NCBI GenBank assembly: GCA_964598395.1
Contig: CAZRBW010000076.1
Span: 1 to 10,971, forward strand
Length of the DNA stretch: 10,971 bases
Source: CAXBDP01 sp964598395
Lineage (GTDB): Bacteria > Bacteroidota > Bacteroidia > Cytophagales > Cyclobacteriaceae
Reading direction: 5' to 3'
This document shows, one piece after another, positions 1 to 5,943 of this stretch; within the stretch, counting starts at the first letter, position 1; the number at the start of each line of letters is the position of its first letter. A model generated the notes under the pieces. The model saw nothing but the letters and a program-made list of their open reading frames with translations. It was not told where the DNA came from and did not search any database. A program made the position numbers and the translations under genes.

Positions 1-1397
1 TATTTCATGGCCAAATATTGACCGATGCAGAAGCGCGGGAGGTTCGTCAGCGCTACTTCACCGCAATGAAGGAAGACCGCACGCTAGACTACTACTCGGC
101 CAACAACGAAAGTGAGTACCTGGCGCAAACCTACCCTGCTTACTTCGAGCCTATAAAAGTCCACCCGCTGGATTTCAAGTCGATGAACACCACAAATGAC
201 CTGAAAACCAAGGATCCAGAAATGTATGCTTTCCTAGACAAAATGATCAACAAAGAAAAAGCATATCTCAATGGCGACAAGCAGGCAATGGCCAGCAATT
301 GGGCAGAAGTGTATGTGAAACTAAGCGGAAATAATCGTGCAAACACCAAACTTTCTCAAGCCTATTTGGACACAGCATTGATTTGGGATAAGGAATATCT
401 GCCAGCGTATTTATCATACGCTAACCTTATGGCAGGTATTGAAAATTTTGATGCAGCCAAAACTTGGTTAGAAAAAGCAGAAACAGTTGATGCCGATTAT
501 GCGCCGATATATGCCACATGGGCAAGGTATTACAATAGCTTAGAACTCGCTGGCAAATTGCCTAAAGAGGCAGCTGTAGCTGAGCAAATTGGCCAATTAG
601 AAAAATCAATTTCTCTAGAAAATGACTTCTTGGTAAATGCTGGCCTGAATAGCCAACTACGCGACTTATTACTTAATAATTCAAGAATCCCAGCTGCTAT
701 CCAAACAGCGGAAAGCTATGTGAGCACTGCCGAAACCATTTCTACCTATCTACGCGATCGTAGAGATGACGCTCAGATGTTTGCTTGGTACAACAAAGCC
801 TTACTTGGCTATGCCGACGTACTCAATGGCATGGATGAAATGGTACGTAAAAAGCCTCAAAATTACAGCTTCCGCACTATGTACGCAGATGCACTTGGTG
901 CTAATAAGCAATATGATAAAGCGCTAAGTGTATTAGAAGAAGCGCAGAGAATTCTTGCAGCCGTAGGCACACCTCGTGCGGATTTTAGTTTGCGAATGGC
1001 CGAATACTATTTGGCACAAAACAAGCAAACTGAGGCAATGCAAATCCTAGATGAAAAACTGGAAGAGAAGCCTTCTATGCGTGGGGATATGGTGAGATTA
1101 GCTAGAGTCCTGGCGCTAGCAGGAGAAACCGAAAGAGCTGAATCAGCTTTGCAAAATAGCCGAACTCAAAATACACCTTATGCACTAGCTGACCTTGCTT
1201 ATACCAAAGCGATAGTTGCTATGAAAAAAGCTGACAATACCACTGCTAAAGCTGAATTGGAAAAGGCTGTAAACTTGAATCCATACCATTTTGATGCATG
1301 GCAAATGCTCAAGGAGATAAAGGGTGAACTTTCTGATACCGAACGCCAAACATTAGATGGCTTGGAATTGAAAGCAGGTGATGCATATACACTTTAA
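1..1397 (+). CDS. TPR-repeat protein, C-terminal part; probable zinc metallopeptidase remnant at the truncated N-terminus
   Basis: The frame is open from the window edge (first full codon at base 3), so the gene begins upstream; the TTG at 18 is internal, not a start. About 464 residues are visible, ending at TAA 1395-1397. The first ~50 residues contain NNESEYLAQTYPAYF (bases 105-149). This resembles the N-x-x-E-Y-hA...AYF stretch that carries the third, glutamate zinc ligand in gluzincin-type peptidases, so an HExxH should lie just upstream; that is inference. From about base 340 the protein is almost wholly helical with TPR-like pairs, for example the YLPAYLSYANLMAGIENFDA segment and the last repeat, which ends AELEKAVNLNPYHFDAW. 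No membrane segment is visible in this part. Base composition drops from about 51% GC in the first 180 bases to about 41% after. A peptidase-TPR protein acting outside the cytoplasm is plausible; without the N-terminus the function is not certain. Confidence 0.7.
   Translation, partial: FHGQILTDAEAREVRQRYFTAMKEDRTLDYYSANNESEYLAQTYPAYFEPIKVHPLDFKSMNTTNDLKTKDPEMYAFLDKMINKEKAYLNGDKQAMASNWAEVYVKLSGNNRANTKLSQAYLDTALIWDKEYLPAYLSYANLMAGIENFDAAKTWLEKAETVDADYAPIYATWARYYNSLELAGKLPKEAAVAEQIGQLEKSISLENDFLVNAGLNSQLRDLLLNNSRIPAAIQTAESYVSTAETISTYLRDRRDDAQMFAWYNKALLGYADVLNGMDEMVRKKPQNYSFRTMYADALGANKQYDKALSVLEEAQRILAAVGTPRADFSLRMAEYYLAQNKQTEAMQILDEKLEEKPSMRGDMVRLARVLALAGETERAESALQNSRTQNTPYALADLAYTKAIVAMKKADNTTAKAELEKAVNLNPYHFDAWQMLKEIKGELSDTERQTLDGLELKAGDAYTL
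35..42 (+). repeat. GCGGGAGG octamer, copy 1
   Basis: Exact copy on the coding strand of the TPR gene, read there as (A)-R-E-(V). Confidence 0.9.
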
Positions 1398-1414
1398 ATA
1401 AAAAAATCGCTCAT

Positions 1415-1453
1415 AAAAAAGCCTTATGGTATCAATTACCGTAAGGCTTTTTT
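1415..1453. terminator. Bidirectional rho-independent terminator
   Basis: Arms 1415-1431 and 1437-1453 pair over 17 positions with a single T-G wobble and a 5-base loop (TCAAT). The GC core is GCCTTAYGG. An A6 run flanks the left arm and a T6 run the right arm, so it would work on both strands. It starts 17 bases after the stop of the TPR gene and ends 14 bases before the ATG of the next gene. Confidence 0.85.
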
Positions 1454-1467
1454 ACTTTTAAAGAAAA

Positions 1468-1854
1468 ATGCAAAACAAACAACACATAAGCTCGGGTGCT
1501 CCATGGGAGAAAAAAGTTGGCTATTGCAGAGCCATAAGGGTAGGAAATACCATAGAAGTAAGCGGTACAACCAGCACCAAAAATGGCGAAGTAGTAGGTG
1601 TAGATAATATGTATTTGCAAGCCATTACTTGCTTGCAAATAATAACCGAAGCAATAGAAAAAGCGGGAGGTAAATTAAGTGATATCGTACGCACAAGAAT
1701 GTACATTACAGACATATCCAAGTGGGAAGAAGCCGGCAAGGCTCATGGAGAATTCTTCGCTGAAATAAGACCTGCTACTACTTTGGTGGAGGTTTCCAAT
1801 CTGATTGACCCTGAAATGTTAATCGAAATAGAGGCGACTGCTATCGTTCAATGA
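1468..1854 (+). CDS. RidA family protein (YjgF/YER057c/UK114), arginine-less subgroup
   Basis: The 128 residues are exactly the usual length of the family, which forms trimers with clefts between subunits. Family marks run throughout: GNTIEVSGTT (26-35), an AGGKLSDIVRTRMYITD stretch (66-82) and LVEVSNL...MLIEIEATAI at the C-terminus. Classical RidA enzymes deaminate reactive 2-aminoacrylate imines with an arginine in an A-R-S-C-V-E-V context (Arg105 in E. coli). Here the matching segment is A-T-T-L-V-E-V (103-109), so the arginine is replaced by Thr104. It therefore belongs with the Rid groups that lack Arg105 and are not expected to be imine deaminases; its substrate is unknown. The ATG at 1468 fits the family N-terminus, and no Shine-Dalgarno is seen. 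It sits 14 bases downstream of a terminator, leaving little room for its own promoter. Confidence 0.92.
   Translation: MQNKQHISSGAPWEKKVGYCRAIRVGNTIEVSGTTSTKNGEVVGVDNMYLQAITCLQIITEAIEKAGGKLSDIVRTRMYITDISKWEEAGKAHGEFFAEIRPATTLVEVSNLIDPEMLIEIEATAIVQ
1663..1670 (+). repeat. GCGGGAGG octamer, copy 2
   Basis: Exact copy on the coding strand of the RidA-family gene, read as Ala-Gly-Gly within EKAGGK. The surrounding 20 bases (1655-1674) are identical to those around copy 3. Confidence 0.9.
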
Positions 1855-1866
1855 CATTATAATCAG

Positions 1867-1887
1867 ACCCTTACGTAAGTGTCGGGT
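1867..1887. promoter_or_regulatory. Palindromic site upstream of the XRE-type regulator (possible operator)
   Basis: A perfect 10-base palindrome CTTACGTAAG (1870-1879) lies inside ACCC (1867-1870) and GGGT (1884-1887) arms, 26 bases before the -7-like box and about 90 bases before the regulator's ATG. The position suits an autoregulatory operator, but only one copy is seen and no binding site is known for this family. Confidence 0.3.
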
Positions 1888-1912
1888 GAATGACGTGTCT
1901 AATACCATTAAA

Positions 1913-1920
1913 TAAATTTG
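1913..1920 (+). promoter_or_regulatory. Bacteroidota -7 promoter box for the XRE/membrane gene
   Basis: TAAATTTG matches the Bacteroidota -7 consensus TANNTTTG exactly. No clear TTG/TTTG is found 19-21 bases upstream, so the -33 half is weak. A start point near 1925 would give a leader of about 50 bases to the ATG at 1975 and would exclude the in-frame TTG at 1918, which lies inside the box. Confidence 0.45.
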
Positions 1921-1974
1921 AGTAGCCAATTCAATAGAATAACATTGCCGAAGAAACAAAAACATAGCACACAG

Positions 1975-2826
1975 ATGAAACAACCTGAACTCGGCAAAAA
2001 AATTCTTGAGCTTAGAAAAGCCAAAGGCCTCACCCAAGAAGAATTAGTGGAAAAATGTAATATCAGCGTAAGAACCATCCAGCGAATTGAAACTGGCGAA
2101 GTAACTCCACGGGTGTATACAATCAAAACAATACTAAGTGCACTGGAATACGATTTGGAGCTAATCAATGAATCAGCTCTGGAAGAAAAATCCCTTAGCA
2201 CCAAACTCAAGGAGTTTTTCTACATCGAGCTAGATCAAGATAAACCGGCTAGCCACTTAACAAGCCAATTAAATATTGCTTGGATATGTGGAGTGATTTA
2301 TTTTATCCTCGCACTCCTGGAGGTTGGTGCAGAATACTATCGCTTCGAAGAAAACAGGATGATTTTTGGTAATATCGTTTACATTGGGATCAAAGTAGCT
2401 GTCCTTATAAGTTACTTCTTCTTTATGCGAGGCTTAGTCCTTATCGGAGTACTATTCAAAAACTACCTGTTAAGGATTATTTCCTATATCCTTATTCTAG
2501 CCTATATTGTTAGCTTAGGTTATGATATCATTTCCCTGTTCAACAATGATTTTGCAATGGAAATCATACTTGTTACCGAAGCCTTAATATTTGGCGTATT
2601 AGGCATAGTACTTGGAATTGCTTTCATTCGATTAAACAAAACGCATGGTACTATCGCCACGGTAGCCGGCGTTTTCGAGCTTATTGCAGGCTTCTTTTTG
2701 ATTACCGTGATATTGGCCTTGTTAGGTTTGGTGGTATTGCTTCCAGCTATCCTTTTGGAGATTATATTGATTTATAAGACTGTTGAAATCATTAAGGAGA
2801 AGCAGGTTTCTAGAATTGAAATATGA
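1975..2826 (+). CDS. XRE-family HTH regulator fused to a multi-spanning membrane domain
   Basis: The protein has 283 residues from the ATG at 1975. An in-frame TTG at 1918 would add 19 residues, but it overlaps a -7 promoter box and the HTH starts right after the ATG. Residues 5-60 form an XRE/Cro-type HTH: LGKKILELRKAKGLTQEEL, then the recognition-helix region SVRTIQRIETG (31-41). Residues 61-100 are a polar linker. From 101 to 270 there are about five or six hydrophobic segments (roughly 101-120, 133-160, 166-187, 195-218, 228-268). It is thus a membrane-tethered DNA-binding protein or a membrane protein controlled through its HTH. Such fusions are familiar in Bacteroidota, with ligand and targets mostly unknown. 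No adjacent gene is an obvious target; the palindrome upstream suggests autoregulation. It converges with the histidine kinase gene. Confidence 0.85.
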   Translation: MKQPELGKKILELRKAKGLTQEELVEKCNISVRTIQRIETGEVTPRVYTIKTILSALEYDLELINESALEEKSLSTKLKEFFYIELDQDKPASHLTSQLNIAWICGVIYFILALLEVGAEYYRFEENRMIFGNIVYIGIKVAVLISYFFFMRGLVLIGVLFKNYLLRIISYILILAYIVSLGYDIISLFNNDFAMEIILVTEALIFGVLGIVLGIAFIRLNKTHGTIATVAGVFELIAGFFLITVILALLGLVVLLPAILLEIILIYKTVEIIKEKQVSRIEI

Positions 2827-2867
2827 ATTGTGTTAGATGATTAGTGTTCATCTAAAATTTCACAATT
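2826..2867. other. Nested inverted repeat directly after the XRE gene
   Basis: Inner arms TTAGATGA (2833-2840) and TCATCTAA (2848-2855) enclose a 7-base loop. Outer arms AATTGTG (2826-2832) and CACAATT (2861-2867) extend the stem after a 5-base bulge. It begins at the last base of the stop codon. No T-run follows, so it may stabilise the mRNA 3' end rather than terminate. Confidence 0.5.
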
Positions 2868-2894
2868 AGATTTGGCTAAAGCCAATAAATAAAC

Positions 2895-2936
2895 AATTTA
2901 ATTCCTCCAGATAAATCTGGAGGCAATTCAATTTTT
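2895..2936. terminator. Long hairpin, probable terminator of the XRE/membrane gene
   Basis: Perfect 9-base arms CCTCCAGAT (2904-2912) and ATCTGGAGG (2915-2923) are extended by AATTTAATT (2895-2903) against AATTCAATT (2925-2933), with one mismatch and one bulged C. A T-run follows at 2932-2936. The stem is the strongest in this intergenic region. Confidence 0.5.
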
Positions 2937-3004
2937 AAGAAATATTTTTGAATAGGAATACAGCTTTTGGAGCCAATTGCTAGAAAATAAATTGAATAGC
3001 CCAT

Positions 3005-3039
3005 TCATAAATAAAATAGGAAAACACCGGCTTTAGCCG
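3005..3039 (-). terminator. Probable terminator of the histidine kinase gene, overlapping its stop codon
   Basis: Read on the minus strand, CGGCT-AA-AGCCG (3039 down to 3028) forms a short GC-rich hairpin, followed by GTGTTTTCCTATTTTATTT. The TAA stop of the kinase (3033-3035) sits in the hairpin itself, so terminator and coding end are merged. Confidence 0.4.
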
Positions 3040-4955
3040 ATTGATGATGAAGCCAATGGCAGTGTAACCATAAATATACTGCCTTTGCCCTTTTGGCTTA
3101 AGGCTTCGATTTTACCTCCCGCTTTTTCTACAAATTGTTTGCAAAGGATAAGTCCGATTCCCGTACCTGGCTCATTATCAGTTCCATATTCATGAACATT
3201 CTGCCCAAATTCTTTAAACAAATTATCTAATTTTTCTTGAGACATCCCTATCCCATTATCTTTCACAAGCACACTTACAGCTTTAGCATCTATTTTTACT
3301 TCAAAATTTATAGCACCTCCTTGTGGAGTGAATTTTACAGCATTTCCCACCAAATTTCTCATCACAATGCGAATATGCTCCCGATCGACCATTGCTTTGG
3401 CTATAGTCAGTGGAGCCTCTCCAATGGTCACACCTTTTTTGCTAGCGAGATCATTCCAAAAAATTATTTGCTCCCGAATAGCCCCAGTAATACTTACTGG
3501 CTCCGGGTTTGGGTGAATACCTGCCATCTGACTTTTGGCCCAATGTAGCAAGGTTGTCAGCATCTCAGAAACCACATTTACTTGTTTACTCAAATCTTTT
3601 AGCAATTTATCTTGCGTAGCTCTATCAATTTCTCCTGCTTCAAAAAGAAGCAAAAGACTTTGAACCGATGCCAATGGGCTACGGATATCATGACTAATCA
3701 CACTTAAAAGCTGATCTTTTGTTTTATTCAAATCCTTGAGCTCTTCATTATTTTGACCAATCGTATTTGCTTGCTGTTCTATTTTATCATTTTTCTTTTG
3801 TAAACTGTCAATTAGGCGTCCTTGCGCTTTCCGAGCTCGATTTAGGCTTACTGCAAGCAGGATAAAGATTAATCCACCTGCGATTACTAATGCGATCAAT
3901 ACATTTTTTCTGCTGATGATTTGCTTCTGAAGATCAACTTCATTGGCCAATGCTTCATTTTTGAAAAGCTCTTGCTGCAATTGCAAATAGTTAAGCTCTT
4001 GTTCTTTTTGCTCATTAAATAGCGTATCACTATATGATTTGAACTTCTGATGAAATTCATACGCTTGCTCATATTGACCCATTGCAGCATAGATATTGGC
4101 AATTATCTCCGCACTTCTTTGCTTTTCCCAATTAGCTTTTAGTTCTAATGCGATATTGTAGCTTTTTTGTGCTGCCTCAAGCGCTTCCCTATAACTACCT
4201 AATGAAAGTAAAGATCTAGCAATACCACTGTAGGCAAAGGACTCATCCCATTTGCTTGGGCTCATCTCCAATACTTCTTGATTGGTAGCAATAGACTTTG
4301 AAAAATCACCCAAATTGAATAACACTTCTGCCCGACGGCCTTTAATTCTTAATAATGTGGGATTTGGTAAAATTTGGGAGGAATAAAACTCAGCTGTATC
4401 AAGCATTGCAAGGGAAAGTTCATACTCTTGCAAATGATCATAAATGATTCCAAGATTAAAGTAATTTTTACCCAACAGCATTAAATCATCAAACTCATTA
4501 GCAAACTTAATTGACTCCTGATGCGCTTCAATTGCTCTATCTGTTCTACCCTGCATCTGATAAATCAATCCCAGAATATTGGACACCTGTGCTATGCCAT
4601 GCTCATGATTAATCTCTTGATAAATATCCCGTGCCTTTTGAGCAGTCTGAAAGCTTGTTGGATATTCGCCAATTACATAAAACAAACCAGCTTGCGCCCT
4701 ATAAACCTCTGCTTCCCAAAAAGAAGCATTGTTGCTGGTAGCCAATATCAATGCCTGATTGAGCAAAATCTCCGCTGAATCTGGATGATTAAAAGTTAAT
4801 TCAGAACTCTTACTAATCAAGCTAGAAATCTCTTTCTCGAACTTACTCAGTGAATCCTGACTCATTCCTGATTGGGCACAAAACAAAATAACCAGCATCA
4901 TTTTAATTATAAATGCTTGATTATAAATGTTTTTAAAAATTGACTTGGTTTCCAA
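3033..4955 (-). CDS. TPR-containing membrane sensor histidine kinase (orphan)
   Basis: The 640 residues read in order: a signal-like N-terminus (lysines, then hydrophobic 18-27, ending near MSQ 31-33); about six TPR repeats (roughly 78-310); a membrane helix (351-371); a coiled coil (375-415); HisKA with LSVISHDIRSPLAS (417-430), phospho-acceptor His422; and HATPase_c with N-box N534/N538, G1 DNGIGM (566-571) and G2 GTGIGL (597-602). All catalytic elements are intact. The TPRs are predicted periplasmic, sensing a peptide or protein. There is no receiver domain and no response regulator gene here. The start is TTG at 4955, the only usual start after the in-frame TAG at 4968-4970 that keeps the lysine-containing signal region; ATGs at 4901 and 4898 would leave a short, uncharged N-terminus. 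It begins 18 bases after the glycosyltransferase stop, so the two are probably co-transcribed. Confidence 0.93.
   Translation of the reverse strand: METKSIFKNIYNQAFIIKMMLVILFCAQSGMSQDSLSKFEKEISSLISKSSELTFNHPDSAEILLNQALILATSNNASFWEAEVYRAQAGLFYVIGEYPTSFQTAQKARDIYQEINHEHGIAQVSNILGLIYQMQGRTDRAIEAHQESIKFANEFDDLMLLGKNYFNLGIIYDHLQEYELSLAMLDTAEFYSSQILPNPTLLRIKGRRAEVLFNLGDFSKSIATNQEVLEMSPSKWDESFAYSGIARSLLSLGSYREALEAAQKSYNIALELKANWEKQRSAEIIANIYAAMGQYEQAYEFHQKFKSYSDTLFNEQKEQELNYLQLQQELFKNEALANEVDLQKQIISRKNVLIALVIAGGLIFILLAVSLNRARKAQGRLIDSLQKKNDKIEQQANTIGQNNEELKDLNKTKDQLLSVISHDIRSPLASVQSLLLLFEAGEIDRATQDKLLKDLSKQVNVVSEMLTTLLHWAKSQMAGIHPNPEPVSITGAIREQIIFWNDLASKKGVTIGEAPLTIAKAMVDREHIRIVMRNLVGNAVKFTPQGGAINFEVKIDAKAVSVLVKDNGIGMSQEKLDNLFKEFGQNVHEYGTDNEPGTGIGLILCKQFVEKAGGKIEALSQKGKGSIFMVTLPLASSSIG
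3115..3122 (-). repeat. GCGGGAGG octamer, copy 3
   Basis: Exact copy on the coding strand of the histidine kinase, read as Ala-Gly-Gly within EKAGGK (residues 610-615). Confidence 0.9.
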
Positions 4956-4973
4956 TATCCAATTATTCTATTA

Positions 4974-5843
4974 TCAAAGATAGCTTCGGAGCATCAAACT
5001 CAAGTATTTAATAAGGATTATTAGTTTAAAATTCTTTGCACACATCTTCGCCTCATATAGTATCCTCCTTCTAAGCGCTTTATGTTCTACTGCATTTCTA
5101 TTTAAAGAAACTGCCATTTTACAAACGGTATAAGTACTTTCAAAATGCTTGCTATTTCTGCGATATTGCTGTTTGGACAATGAGTTTGGAAGGTTTCGTT
5201 TCTTCACCAAAATATCATCCGAAAATGCATATAGGTACTTGCGGGAGGAACGGATCCAAAAGTCAAAATCCTCATAACTCAATTCTTCATTATAGCCACC
5301 CAACTCGTCAAGCACAGATTTCCGAATCATCATGGTAGGTGCACATATAAAATACCTGGATAGCAAATCGGCATACACTTCACCCTGTGGAACACTCTCC
5401 AGCAATTGACCCTTTTTGTTGCGATGGTAATGGCTACTAATAATCTCTGCATCTTCATTGCAGTGAAATGCATCACAAAAATGCACCCCATAGTCTTCTC
5501 TTTTCGATTCCAATTCTCTCACCCCAACGCTAATACGACTTGGCAGCAGGAGGTCATCCGCAGCCAAATCAATCACATATTTCCCTCCCGCCAGTTGCAA
5601 CCCACGATTGAAGGCTCGGCAATTGCCTAGGTTCTCTTCAAGTAAAATACCTTTAATTTCTGGATAATCCGAAAGAATTTTCTTTGTTACTTCTCTACTT
5701 CCATCCGTACTCGCATCATCCACAATTATTATTTCAACGGGATTGTAATCCTGCACCACTACAGACTGGATTGCCTCCCGTAAATACTTTGCATGATTGT
5801 AGCAAAGCACAATTACCGTGACCAATGGAGGTGAATTTTGCAT
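4974..5843 (-). CDS. Family 2 glycosyltransferase (GT-A fold)
   Basis: The protein has 289 residues and transfers a sugar from a nucleotide-sugar donor, probably at the cytoplasmic face during surface-glycan assembly. The GT-A hallmarks are clear: VTVIVLCYNHAKYLREAIQS (8-27), IIIVDDASTDGS (38-49) for nucleotide binding, NLGNCRAFNRGL (71-82), the metal-binding AADD (94-97, DXD equivalent), and SYEDFDFWIR (189-198), the ED motif holding the likely catalytic base. The basic C-terminal tail has a hydrophobic patch near 273-285 but no convincing membrane helix. The ATG at 5843 is the natural start just before the VTVIVLCYN strand. It faces away from the flippase gene across 100 bases, and its transcript probably continues into the histidine kinase. 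Donor and acceptor cannot be told from sequence. Confidence 0.92.
   Translation of the reverse strand: MQNSPPLVTVIVLCYNHAKYLREAIQSVVVQDYNPVEIIIVDDASTDGSREVTKKILSDYPEIKGILLEENLGNCRAFNRGLQLAGGKYVIDLAADDLLLPSRISVGVRELESKREDYGVHFCDAFHCNEDAEIISSHYHRNKKGQLLESVPQGEVYADLLSRYFICAPTMMIRKSVLDELGGYNEELSYEDFDFWIRSSRKYLYAFSDDILVKKRNLPNSLSKQQYRRNSKHFESTYTVCKMAVSLNRNAVEHKALRRRILYEAKMCAKNFKLIILIKYLSLMLRSYL
5241..5248 (+). repeat. GCGGGAGG octamer, copy 4
   Basis: Exact copy on the template strand of the glycosyltransferase; the coding strand reads Ser-Ser-Arg (199-201). Confidence 0.9.
5584..5591 (-). repeat. GCGGGAGG octamer, copy 5
   Basis: Exact copy on the coding strand of the glycosyltransferase, read as Ala-Gly-Gly (85-87). 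Confidence 0.9.
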
Positions 5844-5943
5844 TCTCTAAACTAGAAATTGATTTGAGATAAAGCGGAAGTTATACAGAATAAATTTTTT
5901 GACTATTAAAAAACCCTCCACAATTTAAAACTTATCTTTAGGC
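5844..5943. promoter_or_regulatory. Divergent intergenic region of the glycosyltransferase and flippase genes
   Basis: This AT-rich 100-base gap must hold both starts. One-mismatch -7 boxes are TATCTTTA (5933-5940, plus strand, directly before the flippase ATG) and TAGTTTAG (minus strand, just before the glycosyltransferase ATG). Neither has a well-spaced TTTG -33 box, so exact promoters cannot be fixed. Confidence 0.3.

Larger units (their letters stand above)
2872..3039. repeat. Candidate palindromic repeat element (MITE/REP-like) between convergent genes
   Basis: The segment is bounded by two related palindromes: TTGGCTAAAGCCAA (2872-2885) at the left, and CGGCTTTAGCCG (3028-3039) at the right, sharing a GGCTaaAGCC core in inverted orientation. 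A long central hairpin lies at 2895-2933. Inside, ATTCAATTT and AAATTGAAT form a further inverted pair. The ~170-base arrangement resembles a small non-autonomous element or REP cluster, but it could also be two convergent terminators. No transposase is in the window and no second copy is seen here. Confidence 0.4.

Noticed and set aside
1918..1977. TTG at 1918 as the start of the XRE regulator
   Set aside because: It lies inside a perfect TANNTTTG box and adds 19 non-conserved residues before an HTH that begins right after the ATG at 1975.
3237..3548. Plus-strand open frames inside the histidine kinase gene
   Set aside because: They lie opposite conserved kinase motifs and encode nothing recognisable.
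1975..4955. The XRE regulator as the partner of the histidine kinase
   Set aside because: It has no receiver domain, and the genes are convergent and separated by terminator-like structures.
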